The notes under the pieces were generated by a model. That model had not been told where the DNA came from and ran no database searches. It saw nothing but the letters and a program-made list of their open reading frames with translations. From Streptomyces qinzhouensis (GTDB lineage: Bacteria > Actinomycetota > Actinomycetes > Streptomycetales > Streptomycetaceae): a stretch of DNA of 64,000 nucleotides. The translations under genes were made by a program, and so were the position numbers. The stretch spans positions 310,001 through 374,000 of the forward strand of contig NZ_CP042266.1 of the NCBI RefSeq assembly GCF_007856155.1, in the 5' to 3' direction. Below are positions 26,022 to 33,893 of the stretch, piece by piece. Numbering within the stretch: position 1 is the stretch's first letter; every line of letters starts with the position of its first letter.

Positions 26022-26668
26022 CGGGCACCCCCGGTCGCCGGGTCGACGGCGGCGCAACCCGTGAGCCGGGTGACGGTGAGATCGGCCAGCAGCCACGGGA
26101 GACGCGGATCCCCGTACGGCAGATGGACGGATTCACCGTTCCGCCGAACCGTACGGGGGTCGGCGGGGTCGGGTGCATGCAATACCCCCTGGTAGCCCCA
26201 GGGGCGGGGGTACCGCACCCACGCGGCGACATATCCGCGCGCCAGGGCCGGGCACTGCTCCACGGCCAGGACGGCGCAGGGTTCCGGGCAGACGGGCGGC
26301 GTGGTGGTCAGCGACCCTTCGAGTTCGCCCGCGGTGGCCATGAGCCACAGGTTCCCGTGCGGGGACCGCGGGGGCCGCCTACCGCAGACCTGGCAGAGCA
26401 GTTGGTCGGTGGCACGGCGCTGGCGGCGGGGGTCGAGCTGCTCGTACAGCGGTCGCCCGTCACCCTGGCCCGGGCGGCGACCCCGGCCGCGGGCGAGCAG
26501 CACCCCGTCGTACGTCCGGTCGTGGACGCCCTCGTCGGCGTACCCGATCCCCCTCCTCCCGTTGGGTGCGATGACGACGGGCTCGCGCAGGGCGGGCGCA
26601 CCGGACCAGGGCGTGACCCAGGGGACGACACGCCCCCGGAACCAGGAAAGGGAGTCCGCGTTACTCAT
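26018..26668 (-). CDS. Hypothetical protein with Cys pairs
   Basis: The 216-residue protein has a possible metal site: [16 protein letters not shown] and [18 protein letters not shown] give a CxxC...CxxxC pattern. The remainder is Trp- and Pro-rich ([33 protein letters not shown]). ATG at 26668 ([12 protein letters not shown]) overlaps the end of the upstream small gene. Similar proteins sit in these actinobacterial methyltransferase/Nudix units, but I know of no assigned function. Confidence 0.65.
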   Translation of the reverse strand: MSNADSLSWFRGRVVPWVTPWSGAPALREPVVIAPNGRRGIGYADEGVHDRTYDGVLLARGRGRRPGQGDGRPLYEQLDPRRQRRATDQLLCQVCGRRPPRSPHGNLWLMATAGELEGSLTTTPPVCPEPCAVLAVEQCPALARGYVAAWVRYPRPWGYQGVLHAPDPADPRTVRRNGESVHLPYGDPRLPWLLADLTVTRLTGCAAVDPATGGAR

Positions 26669-26876
26669 GTGCCCCTCCGCCACGACTCAACTCGTCCGGC
26701 ACGGGCCCCGGGGTGAGGGCGGTCGCGTGCTCGGGGCAGACGTACTGCACAAGCCCGGGACCGCTGGCGCGCTCGATGTAACCGACCTCGACGGGGGCGG
26801 TCGTGACGCGGGCACAGACACGGCAGACCGCGGTGAGGGGTAGTGGGGGCGGGACGAGAAGGCTCTCCATCGTCAT
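26661..26876 (-). CDS. Small zinc-ribbon-like protein
   Basis: The 71-residue protein has CRVCARV and, about 35 residues later, [10 protein letters not shown], giving a CxxC...CxxH zinc-ribbon layout. It begins with two near ATG codons (26876 and 26870). Its stop lies 8 bases inside the next gene, so the two are translationally coupled. It may regulate or assist the downstream hypothetical protein, which also has Cys pairs. Confidence 0.6.
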   Translation of the reverse strand: MTMESLLVPPPLPLTAVCRVCARVTTAPVEVGYIERASGPGLVQYVCPEHATALTPGPVPDELSRGGGAHE

Positions 26877-27335
26877 CACAGCGACCCCCTGCGGAACCCG
26901 CTGAGGGGCACGGACAAGAACTCTGTGACGTGCTCCCTCGGGAGCCCCTCGTACGAAATCGACGATACGGTCGCAGGCCGCTGGGGCCGACGCTGACACA
27001 TAACCGATAAGCCCACTACTCGGGCGAACCAGTGAACGATAAGGTCACTCATACGGCTGCTCAGCTCCTTGGAAAGCTGGTCGGTCGAGCCCCGGCGAAC
27101 CGTGTCGCGACGGCCGCTGGGGCGTTTTTGTGGGGTCAAAACGGCCGAGGTGGCCTGACGGGGCACGAAACGATGAGCGACCCTGTCAGCGCGCTTGCCA
27201 TGTGGCCGGCAGACGGAGGCAGGGGCTCTTCGCCACCTCCGAGGACTCAGCGGTCCGTTCGTCCCGGCGATAGGAACATGTGTCGGCATTGCGCTCAGGG
27301 CGCGTCCATCGCTCCCTTGTTCTGCGCGCGCAGTC
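26877..27335. other. 459-bp gap with the promoter of the leftward unit
   Basis: No convincing gene is seen. The DNA is less G+C-rich between 27000 and 27060 and contains a repeated CGATAAG (near 27005 and 27039). It probably holds the promoter for the 26876-24817 unit. Confidence 0.4.
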
Positions 27336-27650
27336 CTATTCCAGGGCCACCACGAAGTAGATGTGGCGCATCTCGGGCACGCTGAACACATTGCCCGCCT
27401 GGTCAGTGACAACTCCCTGGGCATCCGTGCCCTTCAGAAGCTCCTCGGCGTCACTCCATGACGACGCTTCGGCGGTAACGGTCCAGTCTCTTACTTCCGC
27501 GTACCTGCGCAGCCGGAGCACCGCGTCGTCCGACCCGCCGGGGCAATGCAGAACGACACCCACACGGTCGCACCCGAAGGGCGGGACAACACCCGCTGCT
27601 GCGTCCGCAAGACGGGCCCGGCGGTCTCGCTGCTGTCCGGTTCGAGGCAT
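27336..27650 (-). CDS. Small hypothetical protein
   Basis: The 104-residue protein has an alpha/beta pattern DRVGVVLHCPGGSDDAVLRLRRYAEVRDWTVTAEASSWSDAEELLKGTDAQGVVTD, vaguely like the N-terminal fold of a serine recombinase but with no catalytic serine motif. ATG at 27650 gives MPRTGQQRDRRARLADAA. It sits downstream of the XRE-TPR regulator on the same strand, an arrangement common in Streptomyces. Confidence 0.55.
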   Translation of the reverse strand: MPRTGQQRDRRARLADAAAGVVPPFGCDRVGVVLHCPGGSDDAVLRLRRYAEVRDWTVTAEASSWSDAEELLKGTDAQGVVTDQAGNVFSVPEMRHIYFVVALE

Positions 27651-27787
27651 GAAGCGACGATCCCGCACCTATGAGTACCTGTGAAGAAAGCCCTCGTACT
27701 ATCCGGATGATTCGTCAACTTGCCATGTGCACGGGCGATACGAGTGCATCGGACAGGAATCCGACGCACTCATACGCCACGTACGAG

Positions 27788-29029
27788 TCACAAAGCCGTC
27801 TTGGCAGTCGCCGCAGCGAATCCGTTTCCTTCCGGTCCTGTCGCAACCAGCTTGGAAACGCGCTGGAGCCGAGCGGTCGAGGCTCGGCCTACCTTCTCCA
27901 CGATGACGGAGGGAAGGGCCTGGTGCCGGGCCCAAACCGGGTGGTCGAGGAGCGCCCGCTCCAAAGTGTCCAGGGACGCGTCCCACATCTTCGCCTCGGC
28001 CTGCGCCATCGCCTTGTCCATGGCGTACCGGCTACGCGCGGCCCCGGAGAGTGCTGCCTCGTGGTGCGGATTAATGTCGGCAATGAGCCCGAGGGCCTCG
28101 CCAGTCCGGCCGAGAGCCACCTTGATTCCGACTGCCTGGGTACTCGCCGTCACCGGGCCGAAGACTGTGCCATGGGCCCGCTCCTCGCGCCCCATCCGAG
28201 CACCGGCGGCATGCGACTGGCTCAGGTAGTCCCCGACCAGCTCTTCGTCCCCAATGCGCGACGCGACAACGGCGGCGAAGTTGATGTGCGATCCGTAGGC
28301 GACCAACTCGCCCGTGGTAGCTCGGGAGAACCTGGGCTCGATATCGGTAGCTGCCTTCTCCGCGAGCGCCAGGGAATCCGCCAACCGAGCGTCCCTCAGG
28401 TAGATCCACGCCCGTCCGGACATCACGAGAGCGCTGCTCAGGCCATCATCAGCATGGGAGGCGGCGAATTGCGCATGCCCAATGGCAGCGTAGGCAAGAT
28501 CCCGTGACCCCATGAGATTCGCCACATAGGAAGCCAGTCGGTACGCGTCCGAGAGAAGCCTCCATGCCTCCGCACGCTCACCATCGGGCTGCTCCCGCAC
28601 CCGTGCTCCTGCTTCCGCAATGAGCTGACCGGCCACAGCTCCGGCAGCCACGTACTTCCCGTCCCAGTAGAGGTCCCAGCATTGCTTGGCGGTTGTTTCC
28701 AGCGTACGGAGCGGCGGCGCTGCAACGTTGTCGGGGAAGAGGCCGGCAGCGGTGTCGTGCACCGCCCGAGAGAGGGCCTTGATCGTTGCACGATCATCCT
28801 GCTCCATCCCCCGGTGGGGCCCCTGTTGGCCGAGGAGCACCGAGGTATCCGTCCCCAGGGCATTGGCAATCAGGAGAAGAGTGTGCAGAGTCAGGCGCTT
28901 GTCCTGTTCGGCCTGCTGCACTGTGGGCAGTGACAGCCCCGTCAACTCGGCGAGATCGGTCTGTCGGAGAGTCTTTCCTCGAAGGATCTTGATGCGCTGA
29001 CCGGTGGTGTACTCACTCCAACGCGCCAT
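27788..29029 (-). CDS. XRE-family regulator with TPR-like C-terminus
   Basis: The 413-residue protein has an HTH at residues about 8-60 (QRIKILRGKTLRQTDLAELTGLSLPTVQQAEQ), followed by about 330 residues of helical repeats (LLSDAYRLASYVANLMGSRDLAYAAIGHAQFAA; DARLADSLALAEKAATDIE). Such TPR-type regulators often respond to a signal molecule. ATG at 29029 follows AGGAGA. It is the first gene of the leftward group that includes the small protein, the zinc-ribbon protein, the methyltransferase and the Nudix hydrolase, and probably controls them. Confidence 0.82.
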   Translation of the reverse strand: MARWSEYTTGQRIKILRGKTLRQTDLAELTGLSLPTVQQAEQDKRLTLHTLLLIANALGTDTSVLLGQQGPHRGMEQDDRATIKALSRAVHDTAAGLFPDNVAAPPLRTLETTAKQCWDLYWDGKYVAAGAVAGQLIAEAGARVREQPDGERAEAWRLLSDAYRLASYVANLMGSRDLAYAAIGHAQFAASHADDGLSSALVMSGRAWIYLRDARLADSLALAEKAATDIEPRFSRATTGELVAYGSHINFAAVVASRIGDEELVGDYLSQSHAAGARMGREERAHGTVFGPVTASTQAVGIKVALGRTGEALGLIADINPHHEAALSGAARSRYAMDKAMAQAEAKMWDASLDTLERALLDHPVWARHQALPSVIVEKVGRASTARLQRVSKLVATGPEGNGFAAATAKTAL

Positions 29030-29130
29030 ACCAGTCTCCTGATTCTCAGTCGTCCCCCGGGAACGGTACCCGTGGTATCTGCGCCTGAGTACAAGAATGA
29101 CCCCGGTCCGGGGTTCCGGTGGAGGGCCCG

Positions 29131-29219
29131 GGCGGTAGTCCCCGCCTGCGGGGAGCACGCGAGGACGTACGCGAGGTCCTTGACCCGGACGGGACCATCC
29201 CCGCGCCTGCGGGGAGCAC
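29131..29219 (-). CRISPR. CRISPR array 2 (minimal, 2 repeats)
   Basis: One perfect repeat at 29192-29219 and one degenerate repeat at 29131-29158 (starting GGCGGTAGTCCCCGC) flank a 33-bp spacer. The spacing is 61 bp, as in the other arrays. The degenerate leader-distal copy and single spacer suggest a shrunken array. Confidence 0.8.
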
Positions 29220-29262
29220 ACTCCCTGACCTGGGTCTTTCCCAGCCGCCACACGCCAGCCTG
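29220..29262 (-). promoter_or_regulatory. Truncated CRISPR leader 2
   Basis: The sequence after the last repeat begins CTCCCTGACCTGGGTCTTTC and continues CAGCCGCCACACGCC, matching the repeat-proximal third of leader 1. The middle block and the TATGAT-type block found at leaders 1, 3 and 4 are absent; the next gene's stop is reached at 29282. The array may lack its own promoter. Confidence 0.65.
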
Positions 29263-29281
29263 CAGTGGAGGCCGCTCAGGT

Positions 29282-29650
29282 TCACTCGGCCGCCGACCGG
29301 GGGGCGAGTTGCGGGAAGGCGTTCTCCCACGCCTCGCGGGCGGCCCGCGGGATCAGAGTGCGCAGGACGGGCCACTGGGATGTGAGCAGGCCGGCGTCAA
29401 AGTAGGAGGTGAGATCGTCGCGCTGGCCCTCAGCCAGGACTGTGCGGTAGAGGCTCATACGCGAGCGGGGTCGGTCCAGGTCCCAGGTCCGCAGGCCCGA
29501 CCAGACGATGTGCAGGGGAAGGCTGATCTCGCCCTGCCGGGGGCCGTCGAGTTCCTCCAGTGTCCCGGGCAGCCGGGCCGCGTAGCGGGCACGGAGGACC
29601 TCGGCGGCGGGCGGAGTACCGGGTGCGGAGGGGACGGTCATACTCGCCAT
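29282..29650 (-). CDS. Small hypothetical protein at the end of the deazapurine cluster
   Basis: This is a 122-residue helical protein: [98 protein letters not shown]. It starts at ATG 29650. I do not recognise the family. Its strand and position, 105 bp after the exonuclease start-to-stop unit, suggest it belongs to the same leftward transcription unit. Its small size and position next to a nuclease gene leave open an accessory role. Confidence 0.6.
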   Translation of the reverse strand: MASMTVPSAPGTPPAAEVLRARYAARLPGTLEELDGPRQGEISLPLHIVWSGLRTWDLDRPRSRMSLYRTVLAEGQRDDLTSYFDAGLLTSQWPVLRTLIPRAAREAWENAFPQLAPRSAAE

Positions 29651-29754
29651 TATGGCTTCCGCATTGCGGACGGAGCCGAGGATACCTGGCCGCGACTGCC
29701 GGACGGACCGAGGCCGGTGGTACCGGCCGGGCGGTGCGCGGTGCGGGTCGGAGA

Positions 29755-30588
29755 TCACCACAGGTTCATAGCTTCGAGGACATCGGGCGCTTTCGGCAGG
29801 GGCGGGGTGGGCAGGCCGGCCAGGAGTTCGTCGGGGAGGTCCGTCTTGGTGTCGAGCCGGATCATCTCGCGCCAGCGCAGCACGGCCGGCCACCCGGTGG
29901 TCCAGGCGGGGCGGAGCTCGGCCACAGGGATGGCCCCCAGGTGCCGCCCGTCGGCGAGGAGGCGGGCGGCGGTCTTCGGACCCACCCCCCGCAGCCCGGC
30001 GATGTTGTCGGCCGGGTCGCCGGTCAGCGCCCGGTAGTCGGCCCACTGCGCGGGGTGGACACCATAGCGAGGGTAGATGTGCTCGGCGATGGTGTACCGG
30101 CGGTCCAAGCCGAGACCGGTGTTGAGGAGGCGGACGGCCGCCTCGCCTCCGCACAGGAGCTGGATGTAGTCCTTGTCCGCGCTCATGATGTCGACCGGCC
30201 GCCCGGCGGCGCGGGCGCGGGTGGTGAGGGTGGCGATCACGTCGTCGGCCTCGCAGCCATCCTGCTCGATCCACCGGACCCCGGCGTGGTCGAGGGCCGC
30301 CTTGACCAGCGGGAGGGAGTCCATCAGCCCCGGATCGGGGGCGGGGCGCTGCCCTTTGTAGGCGGGGTCCTGTTCCAGACGGGTCTGGGAGCCGTTCTCG
30401 GCGTCGAAGACGGTGAAGACCTCGAACCCGGTGGCGTGCTGGGCCTGGGCTTTGCGCAGGAGGGCGGCGAATCCGAACACCCCGGTCCGGTCGACCGTCT
30501 TGTCCCGGTTCCAGATGCGTGCGGCGAAGCCGAACCAGGCGCGGTGGAGGAGGTTGTGTCCGTCGACCAAGAGAAGGGGGACGGTCAT
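29755..30588 (-). CDS. FEN-type 5'-3' exonuclease
   Basis: The 277-residue stand-alone homologue of the N-terminal nuclease domain of DNA polymerase I and T5 exonuclease has all acidic clusters present: LLLVDGHNLLHRAW, VFDAENGSQTR, the YKGQRP arch region, EQDGCEADDVIATLTTRA, IMSADKDYIQLL and GDPADNIAGLRGVGPKTAARLL (helix-hairpin-helix). It should cut 5' flaps or degrade DNA or RNA-DNA from 5' ends with two metals. Housekeeping copies are normally encoded elsewhere in actinobacteria. Here it closes a cluster of preQ0 and glycosyltransferase genes, which is unusual. Confidence 0.88.
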   Translation of the reverse strand: MTVPLLLVDGHNLLHRAWFGFAARIWNRDKTVDRTGVFGFAALLRKAQAQHATGFEVFTVFDAENGSQTRLEQDPAYKGQRPAPDPGLMDSLPLVKAALDHAGVRWIEQDGCEADDVIATLTTRARAAGRPVDIMSADKDYIQLLCGGEAAVRLLNTGLGLDRRYTIAEHIYPRYGVHPAQWADYRALTGDPADNIAGLRGVGPKTAARLLADGRHLGAIPVAELRPAWTTGWPAVLRWREMIRLDTKTDLPDELLAGLPTPPLPKAPDVLEAMNLW

Positions 30589-30669
30589 GTGGGGCCTCCA
30601 GAGGGGTGCGTGCTGGTGGGGGCCTGTGACCGCGGCGGACGGGCATGCGGGGGCCGGACGGGGGCGATT

Positions 30670-31965
30670 CTATCGGCCCGGCCCCGGCGGGGAGGGCCAG
30701 ATGCTGGTCAGCAGCGTGGCGAGGTGCCGGGCGGCGTCCCGCTCGGCGGCCACCCGCCGGTGGGCGGCCTCACGGAGGGCGGACCGCTCGGTCTCGGTCA
30801 GGCCGAGGGCCCGGCGCAGCCCGGCGGTGAGCGCCCCGGGGCGGGTGGGGTGGTAGAGGAGGCCGTTGTGGCCGTCGGTGATCTGTTCGGGGAAGCCGTC
30901 GATCGCGGGGGCGAGAACGACCGAGCCGTGGCCGCGGGCCCACAGGCAGGTTTCGAAGACTATGTTCGCCAGGGTCTCGCCGAGGCTGGGAACCGCCATG
31001 ACCCGCGAGGTGGGGAGGGCGGCGAGCGCGCGGGGCAGCTCCGGGTCGAAGTGCCCGACCACGGTGGCGTCCAGCCGGAGTGCGGCGCAGCGCTCGCGGT
31101 AGACGTCGAGAAGGCGGGCGCGGTCGTCGTCGGTGGGGACGGCGATCATCGCCAGATGCGTCCGGTCGCGCAGAGGCGCTGCGGCTTCGATGAGGAGGTC
31201 GAGGCCCTTGGTGCGGTCGGTGCGGCCAACGGCGGTGATGAGCGGACGGTCGGTCGGGATGCCGTGATGGCGGGCGGTGTGTTCGGCCTCGGCGGGGGTG
31301 GGCGGACTCAGGCGGGGGTCGGTGAGGTGGAGACCGGACGGCCAGGGCCGCACCCGGTCGGAGCGCAGGCCGTAGGTGTCGTGGAGGTGGCGGGTGAGGA
31401 AGTCACCGATTCCGGCAGCCCACACGCGGGGGCGCTGGTTGACCGCGGTGATGGCGGCGGTCTCCCAGGTGAGGCGGCCGGGGTCGGGGTGGGGGCGTTC
31501 GGTGATGCGGGCGGTGGAGAACAGGGCGAGCACCGTGTCGACGCGCGGATTGGTGCCGGCGTGGTGGGCGAGTCCGGCGAAGGGTGTATCGACGCCGATC
31601 ACCAGGACCCGCTCATGCACGACTGCGAGCGTTGCGGCGGCCCGGGCGGCGCCGGCGGACAGGGCCTGCCAGTTCGCGGGGCGCCACATCGGCGCGCCCG
31701 CGTCCCAGCTCAGGGGGATGACCCGGCCGCCGAGTGCTTCGACGACCGTGCGGGCGTGGGCAAGGTCGGCCGGGTCGTAGCCCCACAGCGCCGGGCCCGG
31801 CTCGGGGACGGCGAGGTAGGGGGTGAACGCACCTACCTGGACGGTGAGGGCGGCGTGGTGCTGCTGGAGGGTGCCGAGGAATGTCTTGGTCTGGCGGCCG
31901 ACGCCGTTGGTGTTGTTGGCGATCCCGTTCACGGCGCAGTACAGCAGCGCCCGGTCGGTGCGCAC
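30670..31965 (-). CDS. Glycosyltransferase family 4-like protein
   Basis: The 431-residue GT-B protein has an N-terminal acceptor half (CAVNGIANNTNGVGRQTKTFLGTL) and a C-terminal nucleotide-sugar half with TAVGRTDRTKGLDLLIEAAAPL, the HxxP-like RVMAVPSLGETLANIVFETCLWARG (E-x7-E region) and GFPEQITDGHNGLLY. It starts with GTG at 31965. It probably transfers a sugar from an NDP donor; the acceptor is unknown. The next gene upstream is the RT-like protein, and a second GT-B enzyme lies beyond it. Confidence 0.85.
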   Translation of the reverse strand: MRTDRALLYCAVNGIANNTNGVGRQTKTFLGTLQQHHAALTVQVGAFTPYLAVPEPGPALWGYDPADLAHARTVVEALGGRVIPLSWDAGAPMWRPANWQALSAGAARAAATLAVVHERVLVIGVDTPFAGLAHHAGTNPRVDTVLALFSTARITERPHPDPGRLTWETAAITAVNQRPRVWAAGIGDFLTRHLHDTYGLRSDRVRPWPSGLHLTDPRLSPPTPAEAEHTARHHGIPTDRPLITAVGRTDRTKGLDLLIEAAAPLRDRTHLAMIAVPTDDDRARLLDVYRERCAALRLDATVVGHFDPELPRALAALPTSRVMAVPSLGETLANIVFETCLWARGHGSVVLAPAIDGFPEQITDGHNGLLYHPTRPGALTAGLRRALGLTETERSALREAAHRRVAAERDAARHLATLLTSIWPSPPGPGR

Positions 31966-31995
31966 GATGTGAGGGCCTTTCCTGGTGGTCGGGGG

Positions 31996-32793
31996 TTATC
32001 CGGCGGCGTAGAGGTCTTCCGCGTGGGGCCGCCAGATCTTCGACTTGGCCGTGGCGACGGTCATGCCGTGGGCGGTGAGCAGGCCGGTGAGGTGGGACCA
32101 CGCCTGGTCGGCGGCGGGCCGGGTGGGGCAGAAGATCGTGTAGTTGTCGGTCATCCGTACGACCCGGTGGCCGTCGAGCCGGTGGTCGACGGGGGTCATA
32201 CGGAGGTTGGTGAGCAGGGGGCTCAGGCCGCTGCCGGGGGCGAGCGGGTCCGGGAGGGCGGTGAGGATGCGCCGGACGACCTTCAGGAGGCTGCCGTCGT
32301 GGACGAAGCGGGCCACGGAGCCGATCGCGTCCTCCAGGGCGACGCCGGTGGAGGCGGCGGCGATGTCGATGTCGACGACCCACCGATGTCCGGCGGCGAG
32401 GTGGCGGGCTGCGGCGGCGACCGCGAGGGACCGCCCGGCCCTCGGCCGCCACCCGTACATCCACGGCGGGTACGCGCCGTGGGCGAGGACGGGCTCGATC
32501 GCGTTGCGGACGGCGCGGTGGACGATCCGGTCGGTCACGGTCGGGACGGTGACCGTGTGCCGCTTGCCCCAGGCGTCGAACATCACGGTGCGGTGCTGGC
32601 CCGGCTGCCACGTTCCGTGGGCCAGGGACGCGGCGAGGACGGCGAGGCGGTCGGGCATGTCCTGGCGGAACGCCCGCCAGGACATGCCGTCGCCGCCCGG
32701 GGCTCCCGTGCGGCCCATGCACTGGCGGGCGGCCCGCTTCAGCCCGCGCTCGCCCAGCTGCCCGATCAGGGAGTGCGCGGCCGGGCCGTTCAC
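31996..32793 (-). CDS. Divergent reverse-transcriptase-like protein
   Basis: The 265-residue protein aligns by eye with group II-intron-type and related prokaryotic RTs: GAPGGDGMSWRAFRQD (RT1), GKRHTVTVPTVTDRIVHRAV (RT2) and MYGWRPRAGRSLAVAAAARH. It continues with motif A RWVVDIDIAAAST (D141, D143), motif B GSGLSPLLTNLRM in place of PQGxxxSPLL, and motif C RMTDNYTIFC in place of RYADDFVIL. The second Asp of the catalytic pair is thus Asn217, and the aromatic before it is lost. No maturase, endonuclease or RNase H domain follows. GTG at 32793 overlaps the upstream stop (GTGA). It may be inactive, RNA-binding, or use altered chemistry. Confidence 0.75.
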   Translation of the reverse strand: MNGPAAHSLIGQLGERGLKRAARQCMGRTGAPGGDGMSWRAFRQDMPDRLAVLAASLAHGTWQPGQHRTVMFDAWGKRHTVTVPTVTDRIVHRAVRNAIEPVLAHGAYPPWMYGWRPRAGRSLAVAAAARHLAAGHRWVVDIDIAAASTGVALEDAIGSVARFVHDGSLLKVVRRILTALPDPLAPGSGLSPLLTNLRMTPVDHRLDGHRVVRMTDNYTIFCPTRPAADQAWSHLTGLLTAHGMTVATAKSKIWRPHAEDLYAAG

Positions 32794-33893
32794 CCGCGGG
32801 CCCGGGTGATCACGTCAAGGAACGCGGACGCCACCGCGGCCGAGGAGTGCCCCGTGACCCGGCGCGGCCCTTCGGTGGAGGCGGCGTGGTAGCCGGCCCG
32901 ATCAGCGAGGAGCCCGGCGGCGTCCGCCCACAACCGGCCGGGGCCGTCTTCGAGGTCGGTCATCCGCCCGGCCGTTCCGACGAGGTCGGGCAGGTTTCCC
33001 AGCCCGTAGCCGACGACCGGGGTGCCCACCGACAGGGCCTCGGCGGCGACGTTCCCGAACGTCTCCGGGCTCGTCGAGGAGACGATGGTGACCGCGGCCC
33101 CGGCCAGAAACGCCGGTATCTCCTGCCACGGCATCCCAGCCAGCAGCTGTACACCGGGGAGGCCGGCGGCGAGGGCCTGGCATCCGGCGATCACTTCGCG
33201 TTGCATCCCGGGCCAGTACTCGAACCCCGCCTCTGCCAGCACGATCTCCACCGCCCTGCCCAGGTCGGTGGGGACGGCGCGGAGGAGTTCCGCGATGCCC
33301 TTGTGCGGCTCCGCGCGGGCCACGATTCGCACCGGCCCGTGCCCGCGCTGCTCTTCCCGTTCGGCGGGGGACGGGGCTGTCACGTCGTGGAGGAGGGCGT
33401 TGGGCACTACCCGCCAGCCGGTGGTGTCCACGCCCTGTTCGGCCATATCCCGGACCATGAACGGGCTGACCGTCACGACCTCCTGGGCGTGCTCCAGACT
33501 CCGCAGCAGGGGCTCGTCGGTGCGCGGGACATGGACCATCAGCACGCTGGTGGTGCCCGCGGGGGCCGGGGCGAGGTAGCCGAGGCCCCATACGGCGTCC
33601 ACCCAGCACACGACGTCCACCCGCCGTTCGGCCAGGGTCCGGCGGACTTCGTCTTCGACCGGTCGGGGGTCGGCGAGGAGGACGGTGAGGTCGCCCTCCA
33701 CCGCGGGGCGCGGCAGGGACAGCGACCGAAGGCGTAGCACGTCGTCGCCGTCGTTCGGAGTGGGCGGGTCGGCGGCCAGGATGAACGCCTCGTGTCCGAG
33801 GCCGTGCAGACCTCGGGCGAGCGCGGCGACGCTGCGCTCGATGCCCGCGGGCTCGTCGGGGTTGTGGGTGAGCAGGACGAAGGCGATGTTCAC
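32790..33893 (-). CDS. Glycosyltransferase family 4 protein
   Basis: This 367-residue GT-B enzyme has NIAFVLLTHNPDEPAGIERSVAALARGLHGLGHEAFILA at the acceptor side. The donor side is the usual RIVARAEPHKGIAELLRAVP and STSPETFGNVAAEALSVGTPVVGYGLGNLPDLVG (the E-x7-E donor loop). It starts with GTG at 33893, overlapping the SUMF1-like gene's stop, and its stop overlaps the start of the RT-like gene, so all three are translationally coupled. The sugar is unknown. Confidence 0.88.
   Translation of the reverse strand: MNIAFVLLTHNPDEPAGIERSVAALARGLHGLGHEAFILAADPPTPNDGDDVLRLRSLSLPRPAVEGDLTVLLADPRPVEDEVRRTLAERRVDVVCWVDAVWGLGYLAPAPAGTTSVLMVHVPRTDEPLLRSLEHAQEVVTVSPFMVRDMAEQGVDTTGWRVVPNALLHDVTAPSPAEREEQRGHGPVRIVARAEPHKGIAELLRAVPTDLGRAVEIVLAEAGFEYWPGMQREVIAGCQALAAGLPGVQLLAGMPWQEIPAFLAGAAVTIVSSTSPETFGNVAAEALSVGTPVVGYGLGNLPDLVGTAGRMTDLEDGPGRLWADAAGLLADRAGYHAASTEGPRRVTGHSSAAVASAFLDVITRARG

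Noticed and set aside
27032..27461. Small + strand frames in the gap upstream of the zinc-ribbon gene
   Set aside because: No ribosome site, no domain, and poor actinobacterial codon-position bias. Treated as promoter DNA.
31996..32793. Group II intron
   Set aside because: The RT lacks maturase and endonuclease domains, lies in a coupled operon and has no flanking intron RNA domains.
29560..32892. Very long + strand reading frame of about 1,110 codons opposite the exonuclease-GT-RT genes
   Set aside because: It is an antisense frame produced by G+C-rich codon bias. The translation is Gly/Val/Arg-rich without domains, while the opposite strand encodes recognisable families.
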